A stretch of DNA of 64,000 nt from Glossina fuscipes (GCF_014805625.2 NW_023998414.1:14187505-14251504); one strand, 5' to 3'; numbered from the stretch's first letter, positions 37,755 to 50,314 are shown. A program made the numbers and translations. The notes: generated by a model from the sequence alone, not told the origin.

Positions 37755-38720
37755 GCCTAGAGCCTCTTTTAGGTTCAATTATTTCTCACTGTCATCGCGG
37801 TGTTTTAAAAGGTGGATCAACTTCTACTAACCTTTTCGAGTTTTGTAGTACAATTTATAAAGCATTTTCCGAGCACAATCAAACCGATCTTCACGGGCTT
37901 TTCAAAATCTTTTGACAGAATGGATCATGGATTGTGAATCTATAAATTGCATCGCCTTGGCTTTTTAAACAGTATGATTGCCTGGTTTAGTGGCAATCTC
38001 CCTGGTCGCACGCAACGAGTGTTGTTGAATTCTTCCCAATCTAGAGTAATTACCGTCACTTCTAGTATTCCCCATGGCAATCGTCATAGCCCGCTGTTGC
38101 TTATAATGACCTTCCTAAGTGCATTGAACATTCGCGTGTACTATTGTTTGCAGACGATGTTAAACTTTCCCTCTCCTTTGGCACAATACATGGTCCTAAA
38201 TTTCCTCAGTCCGCTCTTCTAAACGTGCGTACATGGTGTGCAATTAAGGGTCTGGTATTGAATTCGAAAGAAATGTAAGCAAATGTCATTTGCGAGATAT
38301 AATAAGTTGCCCTGCTATAATAGTGTTGATAATCACGTACTGGAAAATGTCTGTAATTATTTATATTGAAATTTTAGTTAGAAAAGCTTTTCGACATATA
38401 AAACTCTTCAGGGATTTATAAAAAGATGGTCTAAAGAATTCAATAGCCCATAGGTTTCCAAGTGTTTGTATACATCTTTAATTAGACCAACTCTTGAATG
38501 CCCATCAGTAGTTCCGTTTCCTAGTTGCAGATGCCGTATTGATCTTCTAGAGTCTTCGTGTTATTTGCTTTGCGTAGTTGGGATAGGATCTTTACCTACT
38601 TCTTGCACCGTACAATAACAGATTGAAGCTTAATTGAAGCTGATGAATTGCAAATTGAGATTGAGAGTAAGCCTTTTTGTTATCTGTGATTCAGATAGCT
38701 TGGGCAGTGCACTAAATGTG
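37755..38720 (+). mobile_element. Non-LTR retrotransposon fragment with reverse transcriptase, second family
   Basis: Joined across frameshifts, the + strand gives GVLKGGSTSTNLFEF (palm start), a stretch like FSKAFDRMDHGL, then KLHRLGFLNSMIAWFSGNL, GRTQRVLLNSSQSR, a PHGN block, and the catalytic VLLFADDVKLSLSF near 38140-38175. After it come KGLVLNSKEM and, decayed, VRKAFRHIKLFRDL and PYNNRLKL. This order is reverse transcriptase plus the C-terminal region of a jockey/CR1-type LINE. The endonuclease domain is not visible, so the copy is 5'-truncated, and it is inactive. The text differs from the fragment at 10.7-11.7 kb, so it is another family. Confidence 0.8.
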
Positions 38721-41099
38721 GCAATGCCCCTATAATTGTCAATAAGTTTTCGAGATCAACTTTTATAAAGACATAAAATAAAACTGCTCTTCCAAACCGT
38801 TGTGAAGTAATCTTTTTTCAATCGATTCCTTGGGAGTACTGAGCGGTAGTCGCGATGTGAAGATGGATTTTTATGTAGATGTCACTACGAGTTGATGGAC
38901 ATCCAAATCAGCAACAGGAGTCTCCTCCGATGAGATTGATTGCCAACGGTCAATCCGTAGTGATTTATTAACTCATTGGCACCTAAGGCGGATAAAAATC
39001 AGTATCAACTTCCTGAGATTGATTGCTGTTGATACCAGCCGATTTCACCCGATTCAGCTACGCCGATTCAGCTATCCCGATTTGACCAGTCTGCCTGCAG
39101 CTAATTTATTACTTTCAGCTTCAAGGTTGTTATCCTTCGTAGCTGCTCGCTTCATGGACTAAGCTGCTGGTGTTGGCAAAGACCCGGAACCAGCTGCAGA
39201 ACCAGCGACAACCCCAGCTGCCGGGCGAAGTGAATAAGCTATATTTAAAGACTCATCATATGTGGGACGAACATATATAAACAAAGCCTCCGTCGCCACA
39301 TCTGATATCTCCATGACCGATTTAGTGTTATCAAACGCAAAAGACTCATCGCAACAGTAATGAAAGAAGATTTATATCTTCCAATGTGCAGCCTTGACAT
39401 GATCATGACAAACCTTTTGCTTTGTCCATAATCATATAACCCGGCCACCAAAATCAGCACATTTATGGTGCGTTGGGCTGTTACAATATTGACATAAGAC
39501 AATCCTTTCATTCCGATCTTTTATTTTGTAGCTAGGATCTATGCAATACATGTTAACACACCCAGGTCCGATGTCGTTGAAAATGTAAGTTGTTACCAAA
39601 GTTTCACTATTCGTGTGTTTCTGATGATGAGAAATGCGTATTTCCCAACTGACACCGTCTACTGCACGAGTGCCTATTAGACCCTGATAACTGCTGTTAT
39701 TAAATTTAATGTAATATCTGTTGCCTTTGAATTCCAGTTTGTTAAAAACTTCATAAGCAAAAAATGTTTCAATTCCACGAATTCTTCCTAGAAGATATTA
39801 GTGTTGAAAATTTCATGCACGAAATTACCCAGCTGATGTTAACTAAAACAAAGGTATGGAAGCACCCTTCAATATTTAGAAAGCCGAAATGCTATCAAAC
39901 AGTTTTAATTTTACTAATTATCGCAGTTATTATAAAAATTCAGACACTTGTCTTTAGTTCTTTCTGACAGTTTTCCGATTAAGTACAAATTTAATTGTAA
40001 AAGTGCTACATAATACATCTCAGGTTGCAAACATTTGCACTAACTTAATATATATAAATGATGTAGGGTATAAAAATTCTAAAAGTATTATGGAAAGTAT
40101 GGCAGTATGGAAAATAAAAAGGAAATTCTTTATGCGAGACGTAAGCAAAATTCTTAGGCAGACAAGAAAATTTCTAAAAACAACATGGAAATTGTTATAT
40201 ACGTTATAATATGTAAGACATAATTTATATTTGTTGGCTGGATTTATTTATTATAAAACACGTACGTACACATACGGTCAACGCAAACTGCGGAAAGAAA
40301 ATTTAAAAATTCGTTATCAATAAATTACGATATTAGCGATATATTTATGCTTTTACATCTCGTTTACGATGAAAATGAAAATTAACAATCGTTTTCGTTT
40401 GCTTCATGTATAGCTTTCGTTACCGCTTTCGTTGTTATTATTGATGCTGAACAGAAAAGCATAAAAAGAAGAAAATTTGTAGTTATATTTATTTGTGGCT
40501 ATCAAAATCCGACAAATACCAGATACCTTTCTTAGATTAAGTAAATTCGAAAGTGCGTAAATATATTAAAGTTTTAGTATAAAGAAAGGGATTTATAAAG
40601 TTTTCTAAAGATTTTAGATTAAATTAATATTACAATATGTATACCTACACCTACTATGGAAAGCGACACCGAAAAAAGGAGCAATAAATACAAATAAACC
40701 GCAAGGTGAAGAAAATTGTATACTAAAAACGCCTTACGTTGTTCTTTCTGCTGTACATGCAAACATTCTTATTGATAACGTTTTACGCCGCTTCTTTTGT
40801 GGAACCAATTATCCAATAAATTTGTATTTTATTACCCGAACATAAAGTGCATACTTTGCATAATATTAATAACTATGAATTTAGTTCATTTTTAAACGAT
40901 AAGGGTACCTTGATTAACAAAACACGCATAATAAATGCATATTAAAACATTACAAATTATTTAACTTTCGTTCATTTAAAAACTTGGAAATTACTCATTA
41001 AGACAAGGCACTCAAAGGATATCTTTATGCTTTTTGTTAATCCGTCATAATACACGAAAAATTACACATTACTTCTACTCAGGCATACTTTTCATAAAC
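38721..41099. other. Gene-free region; one possible zinc-knuckle remnant
   Basis: About 38870-39240 is less AT-rich but unrecognised. On the minus strand near 39510-39450 a frame reads IVLCQYCNSPTHHKCADFGG, with a Cys-x2-Cys-x5-His-x2-Cys spacing seen in PHD-like or retroelement zinc fingers; it soon meets a stop. The small frames at 39764-39967 and 40003-40209 are unrecognised. The rest is AT-rich. Confidence 0.35.
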
Positions 41100-41800
41100 A
41101 TTCTCGTATTAGACAATGCTGGGTTTTCGTGAGAGCACATATATGTGACTGGGTCTAGCTAATAGGTCTGTGTGATCCAAAATCCCTATCGTTCATTTAT
41201 GTGCCACGTTGCTACTATGGACCAATCTTAATCATAAAATTGCAAAACTCAAAGCTGTTTGCTAAAGGAATTACTATTTATATGAATCTTTATATGGAAT
41301 GGCGTCCAAAAAAGAGACTAATGTTAAAAATAAGCTTTTAGCCTTTCATTGGAATCCTTATATAATATAGAATCCAAAAAATATGCCTACATGATCCGAA
41401 TTCGACGAGGTTAGTTTCTATGTCGAACAGTTATTACGGACCCATTTTCAACATGAGTTATCGAAATATTTAATATAGTTTTCCCACACAAAGATTTATT
41501 TTTCGCATTTTTCGGTTATATGGTAAGGCGTTCAAAAAATGTCTCCATCTCATTCGAATTTTCAAAGCAATTTCGAATCTAGAAACAGTATCACTCCAAA
41601 CACACAATTTCTTCAAATTAAGGTATTACATGGAGAATGGTTGAAAAAGCGGGCTGATCCGAACGGTTCTCAGTGGGGTTCGTCCTTGGGGCAAGACACG
41701 TCCAAGCACCAAATTTCTTTAGAATATCGCGAAGGTCGTCATGTGTTGAGTGAATTCAAACGGCCGGACAGATAGACAGGCAAAGCAATTCTGGATCGAT
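41100..41800 (+). repeat. Dispersed non-coding repeat copy
   Basis: The text matches the layout of the copies at 11.8, 46.8 and 57.5 kb: CTATATGG-like words, CAGTGGGGTTCGTCCTTGGG, CAAGACACGTCCAAG, ACCAAATTTC, then GGACAGATAGACAGG at 41764-41778. The frame at 41539-41775 is a by-product of this repeat and is not a gene. The left boundary is approximate. Confidence 0.6.
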
Positions 41801-42810
41801 ATGTGCTCAAATAATTTCGCATAAAAAGCTGCTATTTATGCTAAAAGAAGATGGAAATATCACCTTAGTGCAGACATATGAGATAGAAGGAGGTAATATT
41901 CTCATTAATGTTATTAGCATTCTGCTTTATTCCAATTAACATAGTCTAATTTAGGTTAAATTGAATGTATTCAAGGGCATAACCTTATTTTTCATATTCG
42001 TGACTAAGCTGTCTATGCTGACAGGTTCAACATTTTTTAGACTTGTAACTTAACTTAGATATCGTCTAATTTTTTAAAATAAATTGGTTTTTGTTGCTCA
42101 AAAAATTTCTGTGTCCATATTGTTGTCTCCTTTCACTACTCTTTTTTTTGCCAAACAATTATTCTCTCTGTTATGGTTTGAAAACATTAGTGAAATACTC
42201 TTACTCTTTTTCAATTCTGTTTTGATGTGCATATTCGTTGTCAACATTGTATCGTTCTTAATATAATTTTCAGATTTATTTCAATTTTTCTTAAAATTTC
42301 CGGCTTTCTCGAAGACTCACTTATGCAAAATACACCTTAAATATTTTTATTGTTTTATTAAATTGTTTTTTAATTAAGCTCATCCGGAAATTATCAAATG
42401 TTAAATAGAACGTTAAACAACGCACACAGCTAATAAAAACTAAACAGGTATATTGCAAAGAGAATGAGCAGAAATATTCTCTCAAACATTCTCTGTTTAT
42501 ATGTTGCCATTAACAGTAAAGAGAGTTGTCATGAACAGTTAAAACATTTTATATTATACATATATATTTACATACATATACCCATATGAACCCACTTTTA
42601 AAGAGAGATATTTAAGTCAAAAGATACTCATCAATCTTCAGTTCTGTCTCTTAATAATTAGAAAAAAGTTATGAAGCTCTTAAATGCATTGGTCTCTCAA
42701 AAAATTAAAGCAATAAGCAGCTGAGGAAACAGTTAGTTAATAGTAAAAAGCATGTTTATGTAAACGAAACATTATTATAGTTAAAAGTAAAAGAAAATAA
42801 ATAAAATAAT
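41801..42810. other. Intergenic DNA upstream of the FASTK-family gene
   Basis: AT-rich. It should contain the promoter of the gene starting at 42811, but no clear TATA or initiator element stands out. About 42450-42660 shares words (GAGAATGAGC, ATTCTCT, GTTGCCAT) with other parts of the repeat-rich region, so repeats appear to run to within about 150 bp of the start codon. Confidence 0.4.
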
Positions 42811-45508
42811 ATGTTCCGTGCACTTAGAAGTGTTTTATGTACTAAATCGAAATATTCAGTGTTTTTAAACGAAACACCTGGATGGAGGATCGGGAGGAAC
42901 CTACACAGCAGTCAAAGCAGAACAGCAAAAATATTTAAAGATCATGAAAATATTTATGCTCATCAAGTGTTGGAACAATCTGCAAATCCTTATCAGTTAT
43001 TTTCTTTGCATAAACAAGAACACTTCGCATATACGGATTTAGATGAATCCATATTAAGTTTAAAGAGTGATGAGAAAATTAATAAGGATGAATTAAAAAT
43101 TTTATTTGAAAACTTTAAAGCTGTGGCATTTTATTGTAAAGCCACAAACTCCACAATATCAGAGCAACGTTTCAATGCATTTAGAAATCGTTATTGCGAG
43201 GGTGTATCGTTGCTTAGCGATGAACAATTGTTGGAATCATTGAGATTACTGCTAGTACTGCCAAAAGAAGAGTCGGTTAGAGCTGATAATTTCATAGAGC
43301 TTTGGAATGCTCTGGATGTTGAATGTTGCCGACGTATTGAAAATTGGGATACTAATGAATTATTGTTGGTTTGCGATGCCTGGTATAAACTGGATTTGGC
43401 TCGTATTTGCGATTTTGTAAAAGAAGCCCTTCGAAAAATGGGACGAAAAGTTCGAAAAATGACAGCTAGTCAACTGGTCCAAACTATGTTTTTATGTAAT
43501 GTAATGCGTTGCTCTTTATATGAAATGATGGATTTTGAGGTAAATTTAGCTCATTATGTTCAAAATATGTCTCTAGACGAGTTGGGTGTAATGTCAATGG
43601 GATTCTTTAAAACGCAAACTCGCTTAAGGAATCCTGAACTATTAGACAACTTGTACAAAAGGTTAATAAATGAACTGGATACAGCGAAAGATATAACATT
43701 GGTAGCCATATTAAAGGTAATAAAAAGATCGTATAACAAACTCGACTCGATTGTTATATTAAAAGCAATACTTTCCGTTTTTATAGATTTTGCGTTATAG
43801 TTCGAAAATACCTCAAGTCGATAAAATGAAAGAGTTATTGGATAAAATGTCTCAAGAGAAATTAGAAGCAATGTCCTTATTGACCTGCCTACATGTGGCT
43901 TTGTTTGGGTGTGAATTGCAATTCTGTCATAACAAAATTGTCGAGTATGTATTAATGCGTTTCGAGCGAGAGTTGGAACAAACGCGTCTAAAGGATTTGG
44001 AACGTATTTGCCTAGTTATGGGTCTTTTTAACATGAAAACGTCTACAGGCATTGAAAAAACTCTCTGTGCGCGTGTTCTTCATATGTTAAACAATCGAAT
44101 TGATGAAATCCTTAAATATCCAAACTGTTTTCTCAATTGCTTGCATTACCTCACGCTTTGCGGTTTTTATAATCAAGAGATGTTGGCTGCTGCTTTAGAT
44201 GAAAAATTTTTGAAGCATGCTTGTGGCTCGAATTTGGTCATGAACAGAAACGTTTTTCATCTCGACACTTTTGTAAAAGTGAATTTAAAAGATAAAAATT
44301 ACTTGGGACCTCAACTAGCCGACAAATATCGTAAGACAATGGGTAAAATGTTAACATATTACATACCTGAGCGTAATTCAAAGTACAAACTTAGCGCTAC
44401 CGACCATATATTATTGGAAATTAAGGATATTATAAGTACTTTGCTACCTCATAATACATTGAAGCATATACTACCCAACTATGCACGTCCAGATATAGTA
44501 ATTTGTTACGATAGTCAGCAACGCACATCGTTACCATTATCTAACATTTGCCCAGAAGACTATAGCGGTAAGTGAATTGTTTTTCAAAAAATTTCAATAT
44601 TCATCGCTAAAGAATGGGCTTATAATAAATAGATTTGCTACACCTGTTTTGACATCCAGAAGCTATATATGCCCTTGATGGCCATAAGTTTTTGGATCTC
44701 GAATTTAAAAGTGCCAGTCCGTTTGTTTACTCTTGTAAAACGCTGTAATTTAATATACGATTCTCAAAAGAAAGAAAGAAGAGAAGAAGAGAGATAGAGG
44801 GGCATGATCTCTATTTAAACTTGCCTATAATAGCTGAAAAAATGCTGTCGAAAATATGCAAGGTATCGTAGACATTGATCTAAAACTTGCTAAAAGTATT
44901 TTATAACGATAACCTAATAATTTGACGCGAAAACGTTTCGAATTGACCAATCGACGCATTCACTGCCATGGGAAAACCTTTTAAACGATTGAAGTGGCGA
45001 ATATTTAACGTTCGTCTGAAAGCGAATATTATTATTATTATTTTCTTTTTTTTTTGGTTTATCGCTTATCAATTTTCTTTTGTTAATAACAAATTTAGGT
45101 GTTATATTAACGCCTAAACACGTGTTAAGTGAATTAGATACAGGAAACTATAAGACTGTTGCCGTAGTGATAGCCGGCTGGAACACTGTTATTAGAAATA
45201 CTGATAATTATACGGGACTTTTTAGTATGAAGTTACAACAATTAAAATTGCTCGGCTACAAACATATTGTGGTAAGTTCAAACAATAATGCAATAAGAAA
45301 CTTAATACAATAAACAATTTTTATCGCTATGATTTCATACGATAATCGCAAGCATTATATCATTAAAAGTTCAAATGTTATTTGAAAATTTTAATCATAT
45401 ATATGATCCTTATTTTAGATAAATTGGTATGAATGGCGTGAATTGGAGACTTATAAAGATCGCGTCGACTTTATCAAAAGACGTCTATCAAGGATTATTA
45501 ATCTTTAG
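42811..45508 (+). CDS. FASTK-family mitochondrial RNA protein with RAP domain (four exons, 649 aa)
   Basis: Exons 42811-43716, 43787-44567, 45099-45271 and 45419-45508 join in frame to 649 residues; introns are 70, 531 and 147 bp with GT/AG ends. The first 40 residues are rich in Arg, Ser and Leu with few acids (MFRALRSVLC.., RNLHSSQSR), a likely mitochondrial targeting peptide. The body is all-helical with repeated Leu-rich segments such as SLDELGVMSMGFFKT and LKDLERICLVMGLFNMKT, the FAST_1/FAST_2 region. Residues about 578-649 are a RAP domain: KTVAVVIAGWNTVI, LQQLKLLGYKHIV and the diagnostic INWYEWRELETYKDR near the end. Animal FASTK proteins bind and process mitochondrial mRNAs; FASTKD4/5-type is my best guess for the ortholog group, unproven. 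The start has an AT-rich context typical of insects. It is convergent with the carrier gene ending at 45669. Confidence 0.92.
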
Positions 45509-45556
45509 TCTTACAATAATAACAATTTTGTTAACAATAATGATTGCTGTCGTACA

Positions 45557-45562
45557 AATAAA
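45557..45562 (+). terminator. AATAAA polyadenylation signal of the FASTK-family gene
   Basis: A canonical AATAAA begins 49 bp after the stop codon at 45506-45508. It lies within the 160-bp gap before the stop codon of the convergent carrier gene. The likely cleavage site would be near the opposite gene's 3' end. Confidence 0.6.
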
Positions 45563-45580
45563 GCATTATAAAGTGAAATA

Positions 45581-45586
45581 TTTAAT
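45581..45586 (-). terminator. Possible ATTAAA polyadenylation signal of carrier gene 1
   Basis: Plus-strand TTTAAT reads ATTAAA on the minus strand, about 83 bp past the stop at 45669. If used, the 3' UTR would overlap that of the convergent FASTK-family gene. Confidence 0.3.
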
Positions 45587-45668
45587 ATCACATTTTACAT
45601 TACTATCTATGTACAAGGTAAAAAAAATATTGAAAAAATTAAAAATTCAAAATGTGCATTTAAATTGA

Positions 45669-48600
45669 TTATAATAATAGACCGTTTATGGCTTTTTTAG
45701 TATATTCATAAACCAAAAATAATGTAGCTGTCGCAGGTATCGTTCTTAATACGGACGGTAATAAACCGTTATATAAGGCTAATATACCTTCGGTTCGAAA
45801 AATTTCTAAGCCCACCGAAGTCATTGAACGTTTCAAATTATTGATTTGTATGCGAGATTTGATAACATCAGCTGGAAAAATACTCGTCCAAAGTGTGACA
45901 CCACCAACAGCTCCGGCAAACATAGTCTTTAACGCCCCAATATCATCCTTACTTTGACCTGGTCTATAACGAAAAAATAACAAAAACAAAGAAAGTGAGT
46001 GAAAAAGAAATGAAAAATAAAAAGTTCAGCACAGCTTCATATTTCAATCGAGATTTAATTAAATAACTTTCATTTTACAAATTCAGAAATAATTTTCGCA
46101 AGAGCTAATAAAAGATATTTTCATACTCGCAGACACCAGAAATAATTTTAACAATCGAAACTGTAGCAAGTTTTCCATATTTAGAGTAACGTCCATGGCA
46201 AATTGTGTATTTCAACGATAAGAAGGCCTATTTAAATAATGAGAAATTGACCGTATGTTGCAATCGCTGAAAACAATTTGAATTAAAGCGTACATTAGGA
46301 TTTTGTAAATTTGCATCATTTATTCTTTTTCCAGCAGATAACGATAATCGATCCTATTGAATCCTATTATTGAATGCTTGAACGTCTTCAAGCGAACGGC
46401 CGTTGCAAATTATTATAGAAATTCAAGTTTCGATTTCCAATTTGATTGCTAGTTTATATCAATCGTAGAAATTCTTATGGTTATCCTTCACATTTAAATA
46501 TATAATTGGGATTAGCTTGGTTTTATTATTATTATTTTTTTTTTCATGCAACTCTATATTCTTGGGCTTAGCTGTTTAAATCACCGCACAGACTATATTA
46601 CAACCATATACGTACAGGTTATTGTCTACGATAGTTGTCGATCATGAAAACGATAACATCTACATTGCTTTAAGAGTAGATCAAAATTCTTCAGATGACT
46701 ATCGGAATTTATCCAAAAGTCGACAAATAGTAAGAACAGAACAAGCTCACATGCAACTTTTAAATATCCTTCACCTGCTTACAGTTATTGGTATACCTTT
46801 TCAAAGCATGACATTATAGGGGGGGATGATAGAAAAAGTGGTCCGATTTAAACCACTCTCCGTAGTGTTCGTTCGTGGGCAGAATGTGCAGGTTGAACAC
46901 AAGAAAATAAAACCGAGCGACAAATCTAAATCGATTCAAAAAGTGATTCTGAATCGATCGATGGGTCTCTCTCAAGTTTTTCTGCGTATTACAACAGTCA
47001 GCACAAACTCAAAATACCCTGCACCGCGCTAAGTTTGCCTGTCCATCTATGCATTCTTGTGTTCAATGTAGAGATCGTAATTTTTGATTAAATCTGGTAC
47101 ACCAAAGCGCCGTATGTGGTCCAATGAAAATGGTTTGAATTGGACCATTTCTTCGACCACTGCCCATATAAGGCGTTAACCTTATTTTGAGAGGTCGTTA
47201 AATAAAAAACAAAGCACTAAAGCCCCTACACCACTTAGGCCAGTATCGTTGTGCGTTCGTTTTGGTAATACGACACCAAAAATTACACATTATTTTCATG
47301 CAAAAACATATATATGATAAAAGTCCGCATATTGAAAAATGCGCAAAGCATCGTATGATGTGATCCGAACTTATCAAACTTAATTTTTTCCCCAAAAATT
47401 TGACTATTTTTCAATTTCAGTATCAATACTCGTAAAAGGATGTGTATATGCTAATCCAACTGTTTAATTGTCGACTGGGGGAACATATTTACGATAAATA
47501 AAAAGGTGGTTTTGTCAAGTAATAGTTCTTGGGAAGTATTTTCACGGGTTTTCAATTTAGAAATTGAAAAAAATTAAAGTGCAGTTCTAGCGCTAATATT
47601 TAATAATAAAATTTTTCTAAAAAAACTTTGAACTAAAAATAGAAAGCTTTTGAGGCTTATCGTGTGAAGAAAGAGACTTTTTTAGGAACATTTCATTGCA
47701 CTAAGACTATAAGCTTAGTGCAAATTTTAGGCTTGCCCTTGCTTCTAGTAAAATGTTAATTCTTACAAGAGATTCTCTCACAGGATTTTCCACGCCTCGG
47801 CATAGATGCGAAAATCAAGAAATCTTTCGCACGAGCACTTTTTATAAAATCTCTTAGCTATATTTTAAATGAATACCATATGGAATTTACTTACTTGCGC
47901 ATTAGTTCCCTTGTTCCCTCGTAACCGCCAAAGAAAAAAAAATAACCAGGCATTTCACGCATGAACGTAGAAGTAAGACCCCTAAAGAAGCCCGGTATAC
48001 CTGTAATTGATATGAATAAAAATACAATTGCAAAAAACGGCACACCTTCTCTCGTTGAAAGCATATCAATAAAACATTTTTTCCCCACTAAAGTAATCTT
48101 ATCATTGTATATAACTGATAAGAAATTATTAAACGTAAATAAGGAAATACCTTCAGTTTCCATAATTTGTTTTGTTAGTTTCCATGGTGTCATATTCGCT
48201 TCACCAATGCCAGTACCATTAATTTTACCAGCTTGTTGTTTCATCTTTTCATAAAAAAGTTTTTTTCATTAAATTGGATGATGGTATATGCCATTAATGC
48301 CATTAATGTTACCTCTCTTAACGCTTGCAGCTTACATTTTACTAACTCTGTTGGGCAGAGCGTAAACGTAGAAAAAAACGCCGCCAAGAAGCCAGCGAAC
48401 GCATTACCCAAAATGGATAGATTCTTTGTATCTTCTACTTTCATAACATAGGCTACGGCTTTTTGACAACCACCATAGGCAGCAAATAGTACTGAGTTTT
48501 CAGCGACATTAGCTATAACAGCTGGTATGGATCCCGCATAGAGACCGCGGTATATACCATCTGTGCGATACGTTTTGATGAAGCAATCAAACATGTTTTT

Positions 48601-50314
48601 ATAAAGCTGAGGAAAAGTTTGCTGCTTAACCTTCACAGTATCCAAAGGTTGCGAGACATAAACCTGTGCAGCACCGCCTAGAAACAAAACATGAATAATT
48701 TACAATAATTCAGTATATATGGGACTCATTGATAAAAATATTAATTTGTTTTAAGTCAAACGCTAAAACTTGGATTAGAGGGAAGATTATCGATACTGTT
48801 TGAATACTGTTGGAATATCAAAACATAAGGGAGACGAGGCGAAGAGCGAAACGAAACGAAGTTTCTTCGAAATTTCCTCGAAATCCTTCAATCCTTCCTT
48901 AGATTCTTTTCATTGAAGTGGAAGTTATTTTATTGAAGCTCTTTCATCCGTTGAAATCATCTCATTTCGCCACCGATCTTCTCTTAGATGCTTAGATATA
49001 GCAACAAAAAAAAAAAAAACTAAATAAAATATGTCCTCTAATTTATTATTCCTTTGACACTACTGATAATCCGGTCTCCCTTTGCCGCAATGTATCGCAA
49101 AGCGTCTCAATAGAACGTCATTTAACGTCAAGAGATGGCCACAGTAAGAAATCTGTGTCTTTACTATCAGAAAAGATCGGCAAATGCTATTTCCGAACCA
49201 ATTGGAATATTGAGTCCAAAAAGAGGTATTCATCTTTTATCCAAATAGAAAATACGACACGCATAACGAATTCGAAGCATCAATGCCAATCCGTCCAGCT
49301 ATGTTGTACCCACCTCTGTGTTCTTACTTTCACCCGGCACTTCATTAGTGAGCAAGGGAGCAATATCCTAAAATATATGAATCGGAATTTTTTTTTTTTC
49401 TTTTTTGAATAGTCTTTGCCTAGGAACGGGAAATGACTTTCTCTTTTTATTTGACTAAGCCGCAGAAATGTTTTCGCAAACGGTTGCGAATTCTTTTTTG
49501 TTTTTTTTCTTAAAGATTTAAACCCAAAATTTCTGCTGAATGGCATCTAGTCGCGTCTCTCTGTGCCTGCGTATTTTGAGAGATCGAAGATTCGAATTAA
49601 TTAAAAAAGTGGATGCAATAATTCGAAACTTGATTGCTATAGGTCGAATTTAAAGAAAAACGTCACATCTTCCTTCAAATGAAATTTTAAAGGCAAACTT
49701 GAACTTGGGCCTATTAACGGCATTTAAGTTGAGCATTTATTCTCTAACTCTAGACGTTGTAAAGTTCACCAAGCTATTTATGTGCATAGTCACCATCGCT
49801 TCTAGAACATTTCGCGTTATAATGGCATTTAATTAAGTTTTAACGCTCTTTTGTCGTAACACGTGAGTCTGTCACGTCAACATGTGCATACAATTCCTAG
49901 TATAAAATGTGATGACAAACACGTTTTATTATTCTCATGCTTACCCAATGATCCCGCTGTAAAATCAATGATTCCTTGTGTTAGTTTATCTCTTGGTAAA
50001 AACGTTACATTTTCACTGCCTTTATTGTGATCTGTAAAACAAACGCAAAAAAAGAAAAAAAAAAAAATCAAAATATAAACATAGGCCTTAGAAAAGTTAC
50101 ATTTTCCCATAGATCGTAAGCGTAAACTTAGCGGTCACATTATCAAAGATGTTTTGTTTATCCATCAATTGTAAACATTTAGAGCAAAAAAAAACACGAA
50201 AAAAAAAAATAAAAAATAAATATAAAAAAACTCAATCATTTCATACCCAGCATGTTGTTCGTTCAATTCGTATTTTCCTTTAAATAGTTTTCGTCGTAGA
50301 GTTTTCGATGTCAT
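45669..50314 (-). CDS. Mitochondrial carrier, ornithine carrier type (SLC25A15-like), copy 1, 332 aa
   Basis: Proposed exons on the minus strand: 50314-50247, 50015-49945, 48677-48313, 48244-48151, 48000-47895 and 45963-45669, giving 332 residues. The three carrier repeats each have the signature PX[DE]XX[KR]: PLDTVK (about residue 57), PTELVK and PADVIK. Family-specific text includes GLYAGSIPAVIANVAENSVLFAAYG, split around GSIPA, and then LCPTELVKCKLQ, FFRGLTSTFMREMPGYFFFFGGYEG and FPADVIKSRIQ. These match ornithine/citrulline carriers of the inner mitochondrial membrane, which exchange ornithine for citrulline or protons. Exons 3-6 are firm. Exons 1-2 are less so: starting at MTSKTLRRKLFKGK, phase is kept only if exon 2 begins at 50015 rather than at the stronger-looking acceptor before 50031. 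The last intron is 1931 bp and holds dispersed repeats. A tandem paralogue lies at 53547-55645. Confidence 0.88.
46820..47200. repeat. Inverted pair of dispersed repeat fragments inside an intron
   Basis: The part 46835-46985 reads forward like the dispersed family (GTGGTCCGATTTAAACCACT, GTGTTCGTTCGTGGGCAGAA, then ATTCTGAATCGATCGATGGG). The part about 47040-47190 carries the same kind of text on the opposite strand (TATATGGGCAGTGGTCGAAG, CCAGATTTAATCAAAAAT, GATGGACAGGC). It lies in the last intron of carrier gene 1. Confidence 0.5.

Noticed and set aside
41539..41775. 78-codon plus-strand frame
   Set aside because: Lies wholly within a copy of the dispersed non-coding repeat.
43560..43871. 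103-codon minus-strand frame
   Set aside because: Antisense of the FASTK-family gene, which has clear domain support.
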